A DNA stretch of 64,000 nt from JBCBSK01 sp965250105 (GTDB lineage: Bacteria; Pseudomonadota; Alphaproteobacteria; Rhizobiales; Tepidamorphaceae). Both the position numbers and the translations under genes were made by a program. The stretch spans positions 620,001 to 684,000 of the forward strand of contig OZ252290.1 of assembly GCA_965250105.1 (NCBI GenBank), read 5' to 3'. Positions 43,972 to 52,947 of the stretch are shown in pieces (position 1 is the stretch's first letter; every line of letters begins with the position of its first letter). The notes under the pieces are model-generated. The model was given only the letters and a program-made list of their open reading frames with translations, was not told where the DNA came from and made no database searches.

Positions 43972-44703
43972 ATGGCCGAAGGGGGGCTTGCAAGAGGGGC
44001 AGATGTGAACCGCGCCGCGCCCAAACTCGAGGATCTGCCGCTGTTCGCCGGCGCGGAACCCGACGTCCTGCGCCGTTTCGAGCACCGCATGTTGTGGAAG
44101 GCGGCCGACGAGGGCGAGCTGGTGCTCGACTTCGAGGACGATTCGACCGACGTCTTCTTCATCGCCCAGGGCGCGGTGCGCGTCGTCGTGCGCACGCCGG
44201 GCGGCCGCGAGATCATCTTCGGCGATCTGCATGACGGCGAATTCTTCGGCGAAATGGCGGCGATCGACGACCAGCCCCGTTCGGCCAATGTGACGGCGCT
44301 CTACAAGTCGCGCATCGGCATCATGCAGGCCGAGCCTTTTCTCGATCTCGCCTTCTCGTCACGCGTGGTCTGCCACCGCCTGATGCGCATCCTCACCGAG
44401 CGCATTCGCGGCGGCAATGCCCGCATGCTCGAACTCGCGGTCCTGCCGATCAAGCTCAGGCTCTATCGCGATCTGCTGCGCCATGGCCGCCCGCGCGGCC
44501 AATCGGGCCAGCTCGTCATCTCGCCGCCGCCCTTCCAGCATGAGATCGCCGCCCGGATCGGCGCGCGCCGCGAAGCGGTGAGCCGCGAGTTATCGCAGCT
44601 GGCCCGCGAGGACGCCATCGAGAAGAGCCGGCGCGCCATCGTCATCAAGAAGCCGGACGAGCTCGAAAACGCCATCCGGCTGTTTCTCGAAAGCGACGAT
44701 TAG
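43972..44703 (+). CDS. Crp/Fnr-family transcriptional regulator
   Basis: The 243-residue protein has a cyclic-nucleotide-binding-like domain (about 22-135, with FIAQGAVRVVV and GEFFGEMAAIDDQPRSANVTAL) and a Crp-type helix-turn-helix (EIAARIGARREAVSRELSQL). The PRSANVTA segment resembles the phosphate-binding cassette of true cAMP receptors (RSATVTA-like), so cAMP sensing is possible. No Fe-S cysteines of FNR are present. The start is uncertain between ATG 43972 and a downstream GTG. Confidence 0.85.
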   Translation: MAEGGLARGADVNRAAPKLEDLPLFAGAEPDVLRRFEHRMLWKAADEGELVLDFEDDSTDVFFIAQGAVRVVVRTPGGREIIFGDLHDGEFFGEMAAIDDQPRSANVTALYKSRIGIMQAEPFLDLAFSSRVVCHRLMRILTERIRGGNARMLELAVLPIKLRLYRDLLRHGRPRGQSGQLVISPPPFQHEIAARIGARREAVSRELSQLAREDAIEKSRRAIVIKKPDELENAIRLFLESDD

Positions 44704-44759
44704 GCGCCGATCATCCGACGATCGGCGGTCGAGACCGGGATATCCGCCGCCACGGGGTC

Positions 44760-44782
44760 ATTGCCGGGCTTGTCCCGGCAAT
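44760..44782. repeat. REP-like palindrome
   Basis: ATTGCCGGG, loop CTTGT, CCCGGCAAT forms a perfect 9-bp stem between the regulator gene and the convergent DUF2189 gene. The sequence type is widely repeated between genes in Hyphomicrobiales. It could serve as a weak bidirectional terminator. Confidence 0.6.
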
Positions 44783-44801
44783 CCCGGAGAAGGCGCGCTG
44801 C

Positions 44802-45584
44802 TCAGACCGAGACCGTGCGCCGGTAGAGATGCCAGGTGGCGTGCCCGAGCAGCGGGATGGCGAGAAACAGGCCGAGGAAGAACGGCAGGATCGCCACCGC
44901 CAGCACGAAGGCGACGAACACGCCCCAGCCGAACAGCACGCGCGGGTTCCGCCGCACCGCTTCGAACGACACCATGATGGCGGTGATGAAGTCGGCCTCC
45001 CGGTCGACGAGATAGGGAAACGACATCACGCTGATGGTGAACAGGATCAGCGCGAAGATCGCCCCCACCGCATTGCCCACCGCGAAGAACATCACGCCCT
45101 GCCAGGTCGAGACGACCTCGCCCAGCAATGTGACGAAATCGACCGGCGCCAGACCGTAGAACAAGGCATAGATCAACAGCGCGACGCGCACCCAGACATA
45201 GAGCGCGAAGAACAGGACGAAGCCGAGCATGACGATCGAGCCGGACGAGGCCGAGCGCAGCGCGCCGAAGACATGCGCCCAGTCAAGCGCGAGCCCCAGT
45301 TCGCGCCGCCGGCTGACCTCGTAGAGGGTGACAGCGGCGAATGGGCCGATCAGCGCGAAACCGGCCGAAATCGGAAACAAAAGAACCAGAAGATCGGCGG
45401 TGAAGGCGACATAAGCGAGGATCAGACCACCGATCACATAGACCGCCGACAGCGCGATGCCATAGACCGGCTCATGCTTGAAATCGTCCATGCCCCGCTT
45501 GAGGGCGATGCTGATGTCTTCCTGGGTGATGGTGTTCACTTGCGGCCTGGGCCGCGAAAACTCGCCTGTCTCGGCCATCGCCAT
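44802..45584 (-). CDS. DUF2189 integral membrane protein
   Basis: The 260-residue protein has about six hydrophobic segments after a polar start containing VNTITQEDISIALKRGMDDF, which is typical of DUF2189. Function is unknown; family members are often noted near cytochrome oxidase genes, which are absent here. The ATG at 45584 has GGAG seven bases upstream; a TTG five codons earlier is a less likely start. Confidence 0.87.
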   Translation of the reverse strand: MAMAETGEFSRPRPQVNTITQEDISIALKRGMDDFKHEPVYGIALSAVYVIGGLILAYVAFTADLLVLLFPISAGFALIGPFAAVTLYEVSRRRELGLALDWAHVFGALRSASSGSIVMLGFVLFFALYVWVRVALLIYALFYGLAPVDFVTLLGEVVSTWQGVMFFAVGNAVGAIFALILFTISVMSFPYLVDREADFITAIMVSFEAVRRNPRVLFGWGVFVAFVLAVAILPFFLGLFLAIPLLGHATWHLYRRTVSV

Positions 45585-45689
45585 GGCGTGCTCCGTCAAG
45601 AATGCGGTCGCGCGTGGAAGATCGCGCGGAATCCATGCGTTTGCTTAACTCAAGCAGGGCGGCGAACGTTTGAGATTGCGCAAATGTCC

Positions 45690-47036
45690 TTATGCCGCCG
45701 TCGCGGCCGTGTCGCCAGGGGCATCGGCTGCGTGATCCGCGAGCGCCGCCGGCACCGGGCCGCCGGTCGCCCAGTCGAGCAACATGGCGGTATGCACGAC
45801 CGGTAGATCCGTCGCGCCGCCGATCTGGGTCATGCAGCCGATATTGCCGGTGGCGACGAGATCGGGCCGGGTACGCTCGATATTGCCGACCTTGCGATCG
45901 CGCAGCCTTGCGGCGATTTCCGGCTGAAGGATGTTGTAGGTGCCGGCCGAGCCGCAGCAGATATGGCCTTCCGGCACATCCTTGACGCGGAAACCGGCCT
46001 TTTTGAGCAATGTCTTGGGCGCGGTCTTGATCTGCTGGCCGTGCTGCATCGAACAGGCCGAATGATAGGCCACCGTCAGCCCAGTCTCAATCACCGGATC
46101 GGCGAGCCCCAGTTCCTCCATCACCTCGGTGATGTCCTTGGTGAGCGCGGAGACGCGGGCCGCCTTGTCGGCATAGGCCGCGTCCTCGCGCAGCATGAAG
46201 CCGTAATCCTTCACCGTCGTGCCGCAGCCCGACGCGGTGATCACGATGGCATCGAGCCCGTCGCCCTCGATCTCGGCGGTCCAGGCATCGACATTGCGCT
46301 TGACGAAATGATGCGCCGCATCGGTCTTGCCCATGTGATGGGTCAGCGCGCCGCAGCAGCCCTCGCCCCTGGGCAGCACGACCTCGACGCCATGCCGGGT
46401 CAGCAGCCGGATCGTCGCCTCGTTGATCGCCGGATCGAGCACGGTCTGGGCGCAGCCCGACAATAGCGCGACCCGCTTGCGGCGCACCGTGCCGGCGGGA
46501 AACACCGCTGGGCCTTCCATCGCCGAGCGCGACGGCAGCCGTCCCGGCGCGAGGTCGAGCATGGCCGCGACCCGCCCCATGCCCGGCAAGGCGCCGAAGA
46601 GCGGCTTGAACGGCTTGCCGAGAAACGCCCCGATCAGCGCCAGCCGGAAACGGTTCGGATAGGGCAGGATGGCGTTCAGCACGCCGCGCAGCGTCCTGTC
46701 CCACCAGGAGCGGGTATAGGTCTCCTCGATATGGGCGCGGGCATGGTCGACGAGATGCATGTAGTGCACGCCCGACGGACAGGTCGTCATGCAGGACAGG
46801 CAGGACAGGCAGCGGTCGATATGCTTGACGACATCGGCATTGGCCGGCTTGCCGTTCTCCAGCATGTCCTTGATCAGATAGATCCGGCCGCGCGGACTGT
46901 CGAGTTCGTCGCCGAGCAGGAGATAGGTCGGGCAGGTCGCGGTGCAGAAGCCGCAATGGACGCAGGTGCGTAGGATCTTTTCGGATTCCGCGACATCCGG
47001 ATCCTGAAGCTGGTCGGCGGTGAAATTGGTTTGCAT
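45690..47036 (-). CDS. glcF: Glycolate oxidase iron-sulfur subunit
   Basis: The 448-residue subunit carries two 4Fe-4S motifs, CVHCGFCTATCPT and CLSCLSCMTTCPSG, and two CCG-type motifs (EGCCGALTHHMG, HICCGSAGTYN). It passes electrons from the flavin subunits GlcD/GlcE to the respiratory chain. It ends a glcD-glcE-glcF operon, starting six bases after the glcE stop codon. Confidence 0.95.
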   Translation of the reverse strand: MQTNFTADQLQDPDVAESEKILRTCVHCGFCTATCPTYLLLGDELDSPRGRIYLIKDMLENGKPANADVVKHIDRCLSCLSCMTTCPSGVHYMHLVDHARAHIEETYTRSWWDRTLRGVLNAILPYPNRFRLALIGAFLGKPFKPLFGALPGMGRVAAMLDLAPGRLPSRSAMEGPAVFPAGTVRRKRVALLSGCAQTVLDPAINEATIRLLTRHGVEVVLPRGEGCCGALTHHMGKTDAAHHFVKRNVDAWTAEIEGDGLDAIVITASGCGTTVKDYGFMLREDAAYADKAARVSALTKDITEVMEELGLADPVIETGLTVAYHSACSMQHGQQIKTAPKTLLKKAGFRVKDVPEGHICCGSAGTYNILQPEIAARLRDRKVGNIERTRPDLVATGNIGCMTQIGGATDLPVVHTAMLLDWATGGPVPAALADHAADAPGDTAATAA

Positions 47037-47042
47037 GCCCTG

Positions 47043-48233
47043 TCAGACACCCTGATACATCTTGCCGGGATTGAGCACGCCATCGGGATCGAAGGCGGCC
47101 TTGACGCGCCGGGTCATGTCGAGAACCGGCGCCGCCGGCCCTTGGAACACATCGACATGGCCGCGCAGGCCGGCCGGCCCGCGCAACAGTGTCGCATGAC
47201 CGCCGGCCCCCTCGACCGCCGCCGCGACCGCGCCGCCAGCGGCTTCGGTGGCCGGCGTCGCGGCGAGCACCAGCCCACCGCTCCAGTCATAGGCGATCTC
47301 CACATCGGTGGCGCCGCGCAAACGGTCAGCCACGTCCGGCCCGCGCGTCGGCGCGGTCGAGATCTGCCATATCGCGCGATCGTCCGGCCCCGAACGCGGC
47401 GCGAAGAGGTCGAGATCGGCGATCGCGCGCCAGGCGGCCCTGGATGCCGGCGCGTCGAGCACCTCCGGCGCGCCATGCTCGCGCAATTCGGCGGTCAGTT
47501 CGCCACGCCGATAGTCGACGGAAAAGGCGAAGCCCTCGATCCGCACCAGCGTGCGGGCGCCGTCGCCGTCGCGCGCCGGTAGATGGGCCGCGCCCGTGAC
47601 CTCATAGGGCGTGCGCATGGCGGCACAGAGAAGCGCCACCGCGCGGCGGTCGTCGAGACCGTTGAAGACGAGCGTCGTCTCGGTTTCCGGCTTCGGCAGG
47701 ACCTTGAAGATCACCTCGGTGAGAATGCCGAGCGTGCCAAAGCTGCCGGCGGCCAGCTTGACGAGATCGTAGCCTGTCACGTTCTTCATCACCCGGCCGC
47801 CGCTCGACACCTCCTCGGCGCGGCCGGTCACCATGGAGATACCGATCAGATGGTCGCGCGCCGCCCCGGCATGGACCCGTTTGGGGCCAGACAGATTGGC
47901 GGCGGCGACGGCACCGATCGTGCCGCTCGATCCCGATCCGTAGAAGCCGCCGAGACGGCGCGGCTCGAAGGGCAGGACCTGGCCCTTCTCGTCGAGCACG
48001 GCGGCGACCGCGTCGAGAGGGGTGCCGGCGCGCGCGCCGATGACCATTTCGGCGGGTTCATAGAGCGTGATGCCGTCGAGGCCGGCGGCCGATACCGAGC
48101 GCGCGGTCTGCATGACCCGGCCAAGCCCGGGCTTCGCGCCGGTGCCGGTCACCTCGAGCGGCGCGCGGTCGGATCGCGCCTCGGCGACGATATCGACGAG
48201 ATCGGCCACGCGCGTCGGCATGAGGGTCGACAT
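47043..48233 (-). CDS. glcE: Glycolate oxidase FAD-binding subunit
   Basis: The 396-residue subunit shows the FAD_binding_4 features VTGTGAKPGLGR, RLGGFYGSGSSGTIGA and VMKNVTGYDLVKLAAGSFGTLG. Together with GlcD and GlcF it oxidises glycolate to glyoxylate. The start MSTLMPTR lies eight bases beyond the glcD stop; a longer frame overlapping glcD is not needed. Confidence 0.94.
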   Translation of the reverse strand: MSTLMPTRVADLVDIVAEARSDRAPLEVTGTGAKPGLGRVMQTARSVSAAGLDGITLYEPAEMVIGARAGTPLDAVAAVLDEKGQVLPFEPRRLGGFYGSGSSGTIGAVAAANLSGPKRVHAGAARDHLIGISMVTGRAEEVSSGGRVMKNVTGYDLVKLAAGSFGTLGILTEVIFKVLPKPETETTLVFNGLDDRRAVALLCAAMRTPYEVTGAAHLPARDGDGARTLVRIEGFAFSVDYRRGELTAELREHGAPEVLDAPASRAAWRAIADLDLFAPRSGPDDRAIWQISTAPTRGPDVADRLRGATDVEIAYDWSGGLVLAATPATEAAGGAVAAAVEGAGGHATLLRGPAGLRGHVDVFQGPAAPVLDMTRRVKAAFDPDGVLNPGKMYQGV

Positions 48234-48241
48234 CGGCGCGG

Positions 48242-49678
48242 TCACGCGACGGGCCGTCCATCGAGCGGGAACACCTTGTGCGGGTTCAGAAGCCAAGCCG
48301 GATCGAGGGCCGTCTTGAGGCGCATCTGCTGATCGAGCTCAACGCGAGTGAACTGCTCGGTCATCAGGTCGCGCTTTTCGATGCCCACGCCATGTTCGCC
48401 GGTCAGGCAGCCGCCGAGTTCGACGCAGAGCCTTAGAATATCGGCGCCGGCATGTTCGGCCTTTTCGAGTTCGGCCGGGTCGTTCATGTCGTAGAGCACG
48501 AGCGGGTGCAGATTGCCGTCGCCGGCATGGAAGATATTGGCGACGCCGAGCCCGTAGCCGGTGCAGATCTCGGAGATCCGCGTCAGCGCCTCGGGCAGGC
48601 GGCCGGTCGGGATGGTGCCATCCATGCACATATAGTCCGAGATACGGCCCATGGCGCCGAAGGCCGATTTGCGGCCGCGCCAGATGGCGGCGCTTTCGGC
48701 TTCCGACTTGGACACCCGCATGGCGATCGGATCGTGCCGCTCGGCGATCGCCACGATGCGAGCGAGCATGGCCTCGATCTCGCCTTCCGAGCCCTCGACC
48801 TCGACGATCAAGAGGGCTTCGACATCGAGCGGATAGCCGGCATGGGCGAAACTCTCGCAGACCTTGATGGCGGGCTTGTCCATGAACTCGATGGCGACGG
48901 GGATGATGCCCGAGCCGATGATGTCGGCGACGCAGGCGCCGGCGGTTTCGGACGCGGCGAAGCCGAGCAGCACCGGCCGCGCGCCCTCGGCCTGGGGCAG
49001 GATGCGCACCACGGCCTCGGTGACGACGCCAAGCTGGCCTTCCGACCCGATCATCAGGCCGAGCAGATCATATCCGCCGGCATCGAGATGGTCGCCGCCG
49101 AGATCGACGATCGTGCCATCCATCAGGACCATGCGCAGGCCGAGGATGTTGTTCGTCGTAACGCCATATTTCAGGCAATGGGCGCCGCCCGAATTCATCG
49201 CGATATTGCCGCCAATCGTGCAGGCGAGCTGGCTCGACGGGTCGGGCGCGTAGAAGAAACCTTCCGAACCAACCTCCTGGCTGATCGCGAGATTGGTGAT
49301 GCCGGCTTCGACGCGCGCGGTGCGGTTGTCGTAATCGACTTCCAGCACACGGCTCATCCGGGACAGGCCGAGCACGACCGCGTCTTCGAGCGGCAGTGCC
49401 CCGCCGGCCAGCGAGGTGCCGGCGCCGCGCGCCACGACCTTGACGCCCTCGCCATTCAGAAAGGCCAGAACGGCGGACACCTGCTCGGTTGTCTCGGGCA
49501 GCACGACCGCGAGCGGCAGGCGGCGATAGGCGGTCAGCGCATCGGTCTCGTAGGGACGGCGTTCGTCCTCGGTCTCGATGACGCCGTCGCCCGGGACGAG
49601 CGCGCGCAAGCCCTGAACGATCGCCTCGCGCCTGTCGAGCACCGCCTGGTCCGGCGCCGGCATGGCCAGTAACGACAT
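48242..49678 (-). CDS. glcD: Glycolate oxidase subunit GlcD
   Basis: The 478-residue FAD-linked oxidase shows PLAVVLPETTEQVSAVLAF, the FAD-binding VVARGAGTSLAGGALP, CTIGGNIAMNSGGAHCLKYG, and the C-terminal LTGEHGVGIEKRDLM. It is the catalytic flavoprotein of glycolate oxidase. GGAGGAGGTGAC directly upstream of the ATG is an unusually strong ribosome binding site. A LysR gene reads divergently upstream and is a plausible regulator. Confidence 0.95.
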   Translation of the reverse strand: MSLLAMPAPDQAVLDRREAIVQGLRALVPGDGVIETEDERRPYETDALTAYRRLPLAVVLPETTEQVSAVLAFLNGEGVKVVARGAGTSLAGGALPLEDAVVLGLSRMSRVLEVDYDNRTARVEAGITNLAISQEVGSEGFFYAPDPSSQLACTIGGNIAMNSGGAHCLKYGVTTNNILGLRMVLMDGTIVDLGGDHLDAGGYDLLGLMIGSEGQLGVVTEAVVRILPQAEGARPVLLGFAASETAGACVADIIGSGIIPVAIEFMDKPAIKVCESFAHAGYPLDVEALLIVEVEGSEGEIEAMLARIVAIAERHDPIAMRVSKSEAESAAIWRGRKSAFGAMGRISDYMCMDGTIPTGRLPEALTRISEICTGYGLGVANIFHAGDGNLHPLVLYDMNDPAELEKAEHAGADILRLCVELGGCLTGEHGVGIEKRDLMTEQFTRVELDQQMRLKTALDPAWLLNPHKVFPLDGRPVA

Positions 49679-49703
49679 GTCACCTCCTCCCTGGCGCGGC
49701 GAC

Positions 49704-49856
49704 ATGATCGAGATCACCGGTCGCGACGCCCTGTCCGATCCTGCCTGGGATCGTCTTGTCGCGATAGTAGACGAAGCCGGGGCGATCTGTCGCCTCGGGG
49801 TCCTGGTCGAAACGCCTTTTCTCTTACGGCAAAACCCGTATAATACTTATGAATAG
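49704..49856 (+). CDS. Possible 50-residue small protein in the glcD-lysR interval
   Basis: An ATG frame of 50 codons starts 26 bp outside glcD. The first two thirds have codon use like real genes here (C-ending codons), and the last dozen codons are AT-rich. I recognise no family, and no strong ribosome binding site precedes it. It may equally be chance or overlap the divergent promoter. Confidence 0.22.
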   Translation: MIEITGRDALSDPAWDRLVAIVDEAGAICRLGVLVETPFLLRQNPYNTYE

Positions 49857-49878
49857 GGGTTCCTGCGTAGGCAAAAGG

Positions 49879-49907
49879 TTGACAGTCACGTCATCCGCCA
49901 CAGTTAC
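49879..49907 (+). promoter_or_regulatory. Candidate promoter of the lysR gene
   Basis: TTGACA at 49879-49884, then 17 bp, then AGTTAC at 49902-49907, about 45 bp upstream of the lysR start. The surrounding 49810-49860 block is AT-rich (with TATAAT at 49839-49844) and is the likely control region for both divergent units. Confidence 0.4.
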
Positions 49908-49950
49908 CTCGTCGTAACGACAATGACCTCGGTTTGTTTCTGGTGCGGAA

Positions 49951-50907
49951 ATGATGCGCGACGACGCTTACAAGACCGGCAGCCTGACCGATATGGAAAT
50001 CTTCGCCCGCGTCGTTACCGCGGGCTCCATGTCGGCGGCGGGACGGGAGATGGGTTTGTCGCCGGCGGTGGTGTCGAAACGCATCCGTCGGCTCGAGGAG
50101 CGCCTCGGCGCCCGGCTTCTGCAGCGGACAACGCGGCAATTGGCGCTGACCGAGGAAGGCCAGGGCTTCTATGAACGGCTGGTCGGCATTCTCGCTTCCA
50201 TCGAGGAGGCCGAGGCCTTCGTCTCGCGCCGCAACGCCAAGCCACGCGGCACGCTGAAGATTTCCGCGCCGACGAGTTTCGGGCGCATGCATATCGCGCC
50301 GCATCTCGAAGCCTTCCTAGCCGACAATCCCGATCTCACCGTCAATCTCAATCTCAGCGACGATTTCGTCGATCTCGTCGGCGACGGCTACGATCTCGCG
50401 ATCCGCATCGCGGAACTGGAGAATTCGAGCCTCATCGCGCGCCGGCTGTGTTCCAACCGCCGCGTCCTGTGCGCCAGCCCCGCCTATCTCGCCAAGCATG
50501 GCACGCCGAAGACGCTGGTCGACCTCGACCAGCATAACTGCCTGTTCACCCAGCAACAGGATTCCTGGCGCCTCGACGGGCCCGACGGCACGGTGACCAT
50601 CCGCCTTCAGGGCACGATCCAGACCAATTCGTCGGAAGTGGTGCGCGAAGTCTGCATCGCCGGGCTCGGCATCGCGCTGCGCTCGACCTGGGATATCGGA
50701 CCGGAACTCGAAGCCGGCAGCCTGGTCCCGGTGCTCGCCGACTATACCGCCTCGTCGCGGGTCGGCATCCATGCGGTCTATCCGAGCCGGCGGTTCCTGC
50801 CGGTCAAGGTGCGCGCCTTCATCGACTTCCTGGCCCAGCTCTATGGTCCCGAACCCTATTGGGAGCGCGGGCTGAGCAATCGCCAGGCGATGTCGATCGC
50901 GAGCTGA
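49951..50907 (+). CDS. LysR-family transcriptional regulator
   Basis: The 318-residue protein has an N-terminal winged helix-turn-helix (GSMSAAGREMGLSPAVVSKR, then RLEERLGARLLQRTTR) and a C-terminal effector-binding domain (LKISAPTSFGRMHIAPHLEAF). This belongs to the large LysR substrate-binding subgroup near DsdC/PerR-like regulators. Divergent orientation to glcDEF makes a role in glycolate control likely by analogy, though E. coli uses the GntR protein GlcC instead. Confidence 0.9.
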   Translation: MMRDDAYKTGSLTDMEIFARVVTAGSMSAAGREMGLSPAVVSKRIRRLEERLGARLLQRTTRQLALTEEGQGFYERLVGILASIEEAEAFVSRRNAKPRGTLKISAPTSFGRMHIAPHLEAFLADNPDLTVNLNLSDDFVDLVGDGYDLAIRIAELENSSLIARRLCSNRRVLCASPAYLAKHGTPKTLVDLDQHNCLFTQQQDSWRLDGPDGTVTIRLQGTIQTNSSEVVREVCIAGLGIALRSTWDIGPELEAGSLVPVLADYTASSRVGIHAVYPSRRFLPVKVRAFIDFLAQLYGPEPYWERGLSNRQAMSIAS

Positions 50908-51130
50908 CGCCGCGCGACACGCCGCGTTAACGTGAGACTCACGCCATCGCCGATCGGATGCTTGCCCATGATCGTAAGATGATGGAGCATCCGGACCAGT
51001 GTCGGCCGGATCGGTCGACGCGCGCGTAAGCCGCCGTGATCCGAGCCGGCCAGCCGTCCCGAACCGCCGTTAAAGGAAGTACCGGACCGTTTTCGAGAAG
51101 ATGTCGCGGCACCATGCAGAAGGGGGATGC

Positions 51131-51559
51131 ATGACCAAGACCATCGCCGGCGCCCTGGCGCTGGCCCTGTGCCTTTCTTGGCCGCAGAGCATGGCGGCGC
51201 AAGAAAGCGCGGAGGATCAGGCGGCCTTCTTCGCCCATTGCGGAGCCTGCCACGAAGTCGGCGACATCGCGCGCTCGTCGCGCGTCGGCCCGGCGCTGAC
51301 CACGGTGTTCGGCGCGCAGGCCGGCATACAACGCGGCTTCGACTATTCGACCGCGCTGATCGAGGCCGGCGAGGACGGCCTGGTCTGGACGCGCGTCGAA
51401 CTCGACGCCTTCATCGCCGATCCGCGTGGCTATCTGCAAGGCAATCGCATGGCCTATGCCGGCCAGCGCGATCCCGAGATCAGGCGCGACATCATCGACT
51501 ATCTGCGCGATGCGGCGCGCACCGGCGGCGACCCGCTGCGCCAGTCCGGCGGGCGCTAG
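51131..51559 (+). CDS. Periplasmic c-type cytochrome (class I)
   Basis: The 142-residue protein has a signal peptide (MTKTIAGALALALCLSWPQS), one haem attachment site CGACH (C37, C40, H41), and a probable axial methionine M107 in GNRMAYAG. The pattern RVGPALTTVFGAQAG matches cytochrome c2/cycM-like proteins. It likely carries electrons in the periplasm. AGGGGG precedes the ATG. Confidence 0.9.
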   Translation: MTKTIAGALALALCLSWPQSMAAQESAEDQAAFFAHCGACHEVGDIARSSRVGPALTTVFGAQAGIQRGFDYSTALIEAGEDGLVWTRVELDAFIADPRGYLQGNRMAYAGQRDPEIRRDIIDYLRDAARTGGDPLRQSGGR

Positions 51560-51658
51560 ACATCTTCTGTTCAGGCTGAAGCGTCCGATCCTTGGCGTGC
51601 CAGTGCCGGACCTGTTGCGGCAATCGGTGACGGCGGGCTGGATGCGCCGCCGCCCTCG

Positions 51659-51681
51659 ACCCCCGGGACAATCCCGGGGGT
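51659..51681. repeat. REP-like palindrome, possible bidirectional terminator
   Basis: ACCCCCGGGA, loop CAA, TCCCGGGGGT is a perfect 10-bp stem between the convergent cytochrome and ilvC genes. No strong T-run flanks it. This is a common repeat type in alphaproteobacterial intergenic DNA. Confidence 0.6.
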
Positions 51682-51707
51682 GACGACGCGCGCCGAAGGC
51701 TGCGGTC

Positions 51708-52727
51708 TTAGTTCTTGGCCTTGTCGACCAGCGCGCCTTCCTTGATCCACGGCATCATGCCGCGCAGCTTGTCGCCGACTTCCTCGATCGGATGGGCGTC
51801 GTTCAGCCGCCGCGTCGCCTTGAACTTCGGCTGGCCGGCCCTGCATTCGCGGATCCATTCCGAGGTGAATGCGCCGGTCTGGATGTCGCGCAGGACGCGC
51901 CGCATCTCGGCCTTGGTCTCGTCGGTCACGATGCGCGGACCGGAGACATATTCGCCGAATTCGGCGGTGTTCGAGATCGAATAGTTCATATTCGCGATGC
52001 CGCCCTCATAGATCAGGTCGACGATCAGCTTGACCTCGTGGAGACACTCGAAATAGGCCATTTCCGGCGCATAGCCGGCCTCGACGAGGGTTTCGAACCC
52101 GCCACGGATCAGTTCGACCAGCCCGCCGCAGAGAACCACCTGTTCGCCGAAGAGGTCGGTTTCGCACTCTTCCTTGAAGGTCGTCTCGATGATGCCCGAT
52201 CGGCCGCCGCCGACCGCCGACGCATAGGACAGCGCCAGATCATGGGCATTGCCCGACGCGTCCTGATGGATCGCGATCAGGCAGGGCACGCCGCCGCCCT
52301 TGAGGTATTCGCCGCGCACCGTGTGACCAGGCCCCTTCGGCGCGATCATCACGACATCGATTGTGTCCTTCGGCTCGATCAGGTTGAAATGCACGTTGAG
52401 CCCGTGGGCGAAGGCGATCGCCGCCCCGTCGCGGATGTTCGGCGCGATGTGTTCGGCGTAGATATCGGCCTGCAATTCGTCGGGCGTGCACATCATCATC
52501 AGATCGGCCCAGGCGGCGGCCTCGGCGACCGTCATCACCTTGAGGCCGGCATCCTCGGCCTTCTTGGCCGAGGCCGAGCCTGGCCGCAGCGCCACGGCGA
52601 TGTCGGTGGCGCCGGAATCGCGCAGGTTCAGCGTGTGCGCATGTCCCTGGCTGCCATAGCCGATGATCGCGACCTTGCGCGACTTGATGAGGTTGATATC
52701 GGCATCCCGATCGTAATAGACGCGCAT
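51708..52727 (-). CDS. ilvC: Ketol-acid reductoisomerase (NADP+)
   Basis: This 339-residue class I KARI performs the second step of valine and isoleucine synthesis. It has GYGSQGHAHTLNLRDSG for NADPH binding, the acid-rich catalytic motifs in KEECETDLFGEQ and YECLHEVKL-type sequence (here YFECLHEVKLIVDLIYEGG), and AEFGEYVSG. The start MRVYYDRDADI is canonical. ilvB and ilvN lie 6-11 kb away on the same strand. Confidence 0.96.
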   Translation of the reverse strand: MRVYYDRDADINLIKSRKVAIIGYGSQGHAHTLNLRDSGATDIAVALRPGSASAKKAEDAGLKVMTVAEAAAWADLMMMCTPDELQADIYAEHIAPNIRDGAAIAFAHGLNVHFNLIEPKDTIDVVMIAPKGPGHTVRGEYLKGGGVPCLIAIHQDASGNAHDLALSYASAVGGGRSGIIETTFKEECETDLFGEQVVLCGGLVELIRGGFETLVEAGYAPEMAYFECLHEVKLIVDLIYEGGIANMNYSISNTAEFGEYVSGPRIVTDETKAEMRRVLRDIQTGAFTSEWIRECRAGQPKFKATRRLNDAHPIEEVGDKLRGMMPWIKEGALVDKAKN

Positions 52728-52884
52728 CGAACTGAAACTCCCCGAAAACGTGTTGGTTGGCCGCGGCCAGGCGGCGGATGGAAACGGATCGTCCCGTTTA
52801 ACCAACCGCCGCCCGCTTGTCATGTCGATCTTGCGCCGGGATGGCATGCGCGAGCCGCTTGACATGCGCCGCCAGTCGGAAATG

Positions 52885-52898
52885 TGACAGAACTGACA
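52885..52898. promoter_or_regulatory. Near-palindrome upstream of the CoA-transferase operon
   Basis: TGACAG-AA-CTGACA has dyad symmetry with one mismatched pair. It lies 50 bp before the CoA-transferase start and just after a TTGACA (52859-52864), so it would overlap a promoter. It could be an operator for a GntR- or IclR-type regulator. Confidence 0.35.
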
Positions 52899-52947
52899 TA
52901 CGGACGCGCTACAGGCAGGAGAATGGCGATATGGATCGGATGAGCAC

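Noticed and set aside
52880..52900. A Pho box upstream of the CoA-transferase genes (TGTCA-like repeats on the minus strand)
   Set aside because: The two TGTCA elements are 9 bp apart, not 11, so PhoB would not fit. It is listed instead as a near-palindrome.
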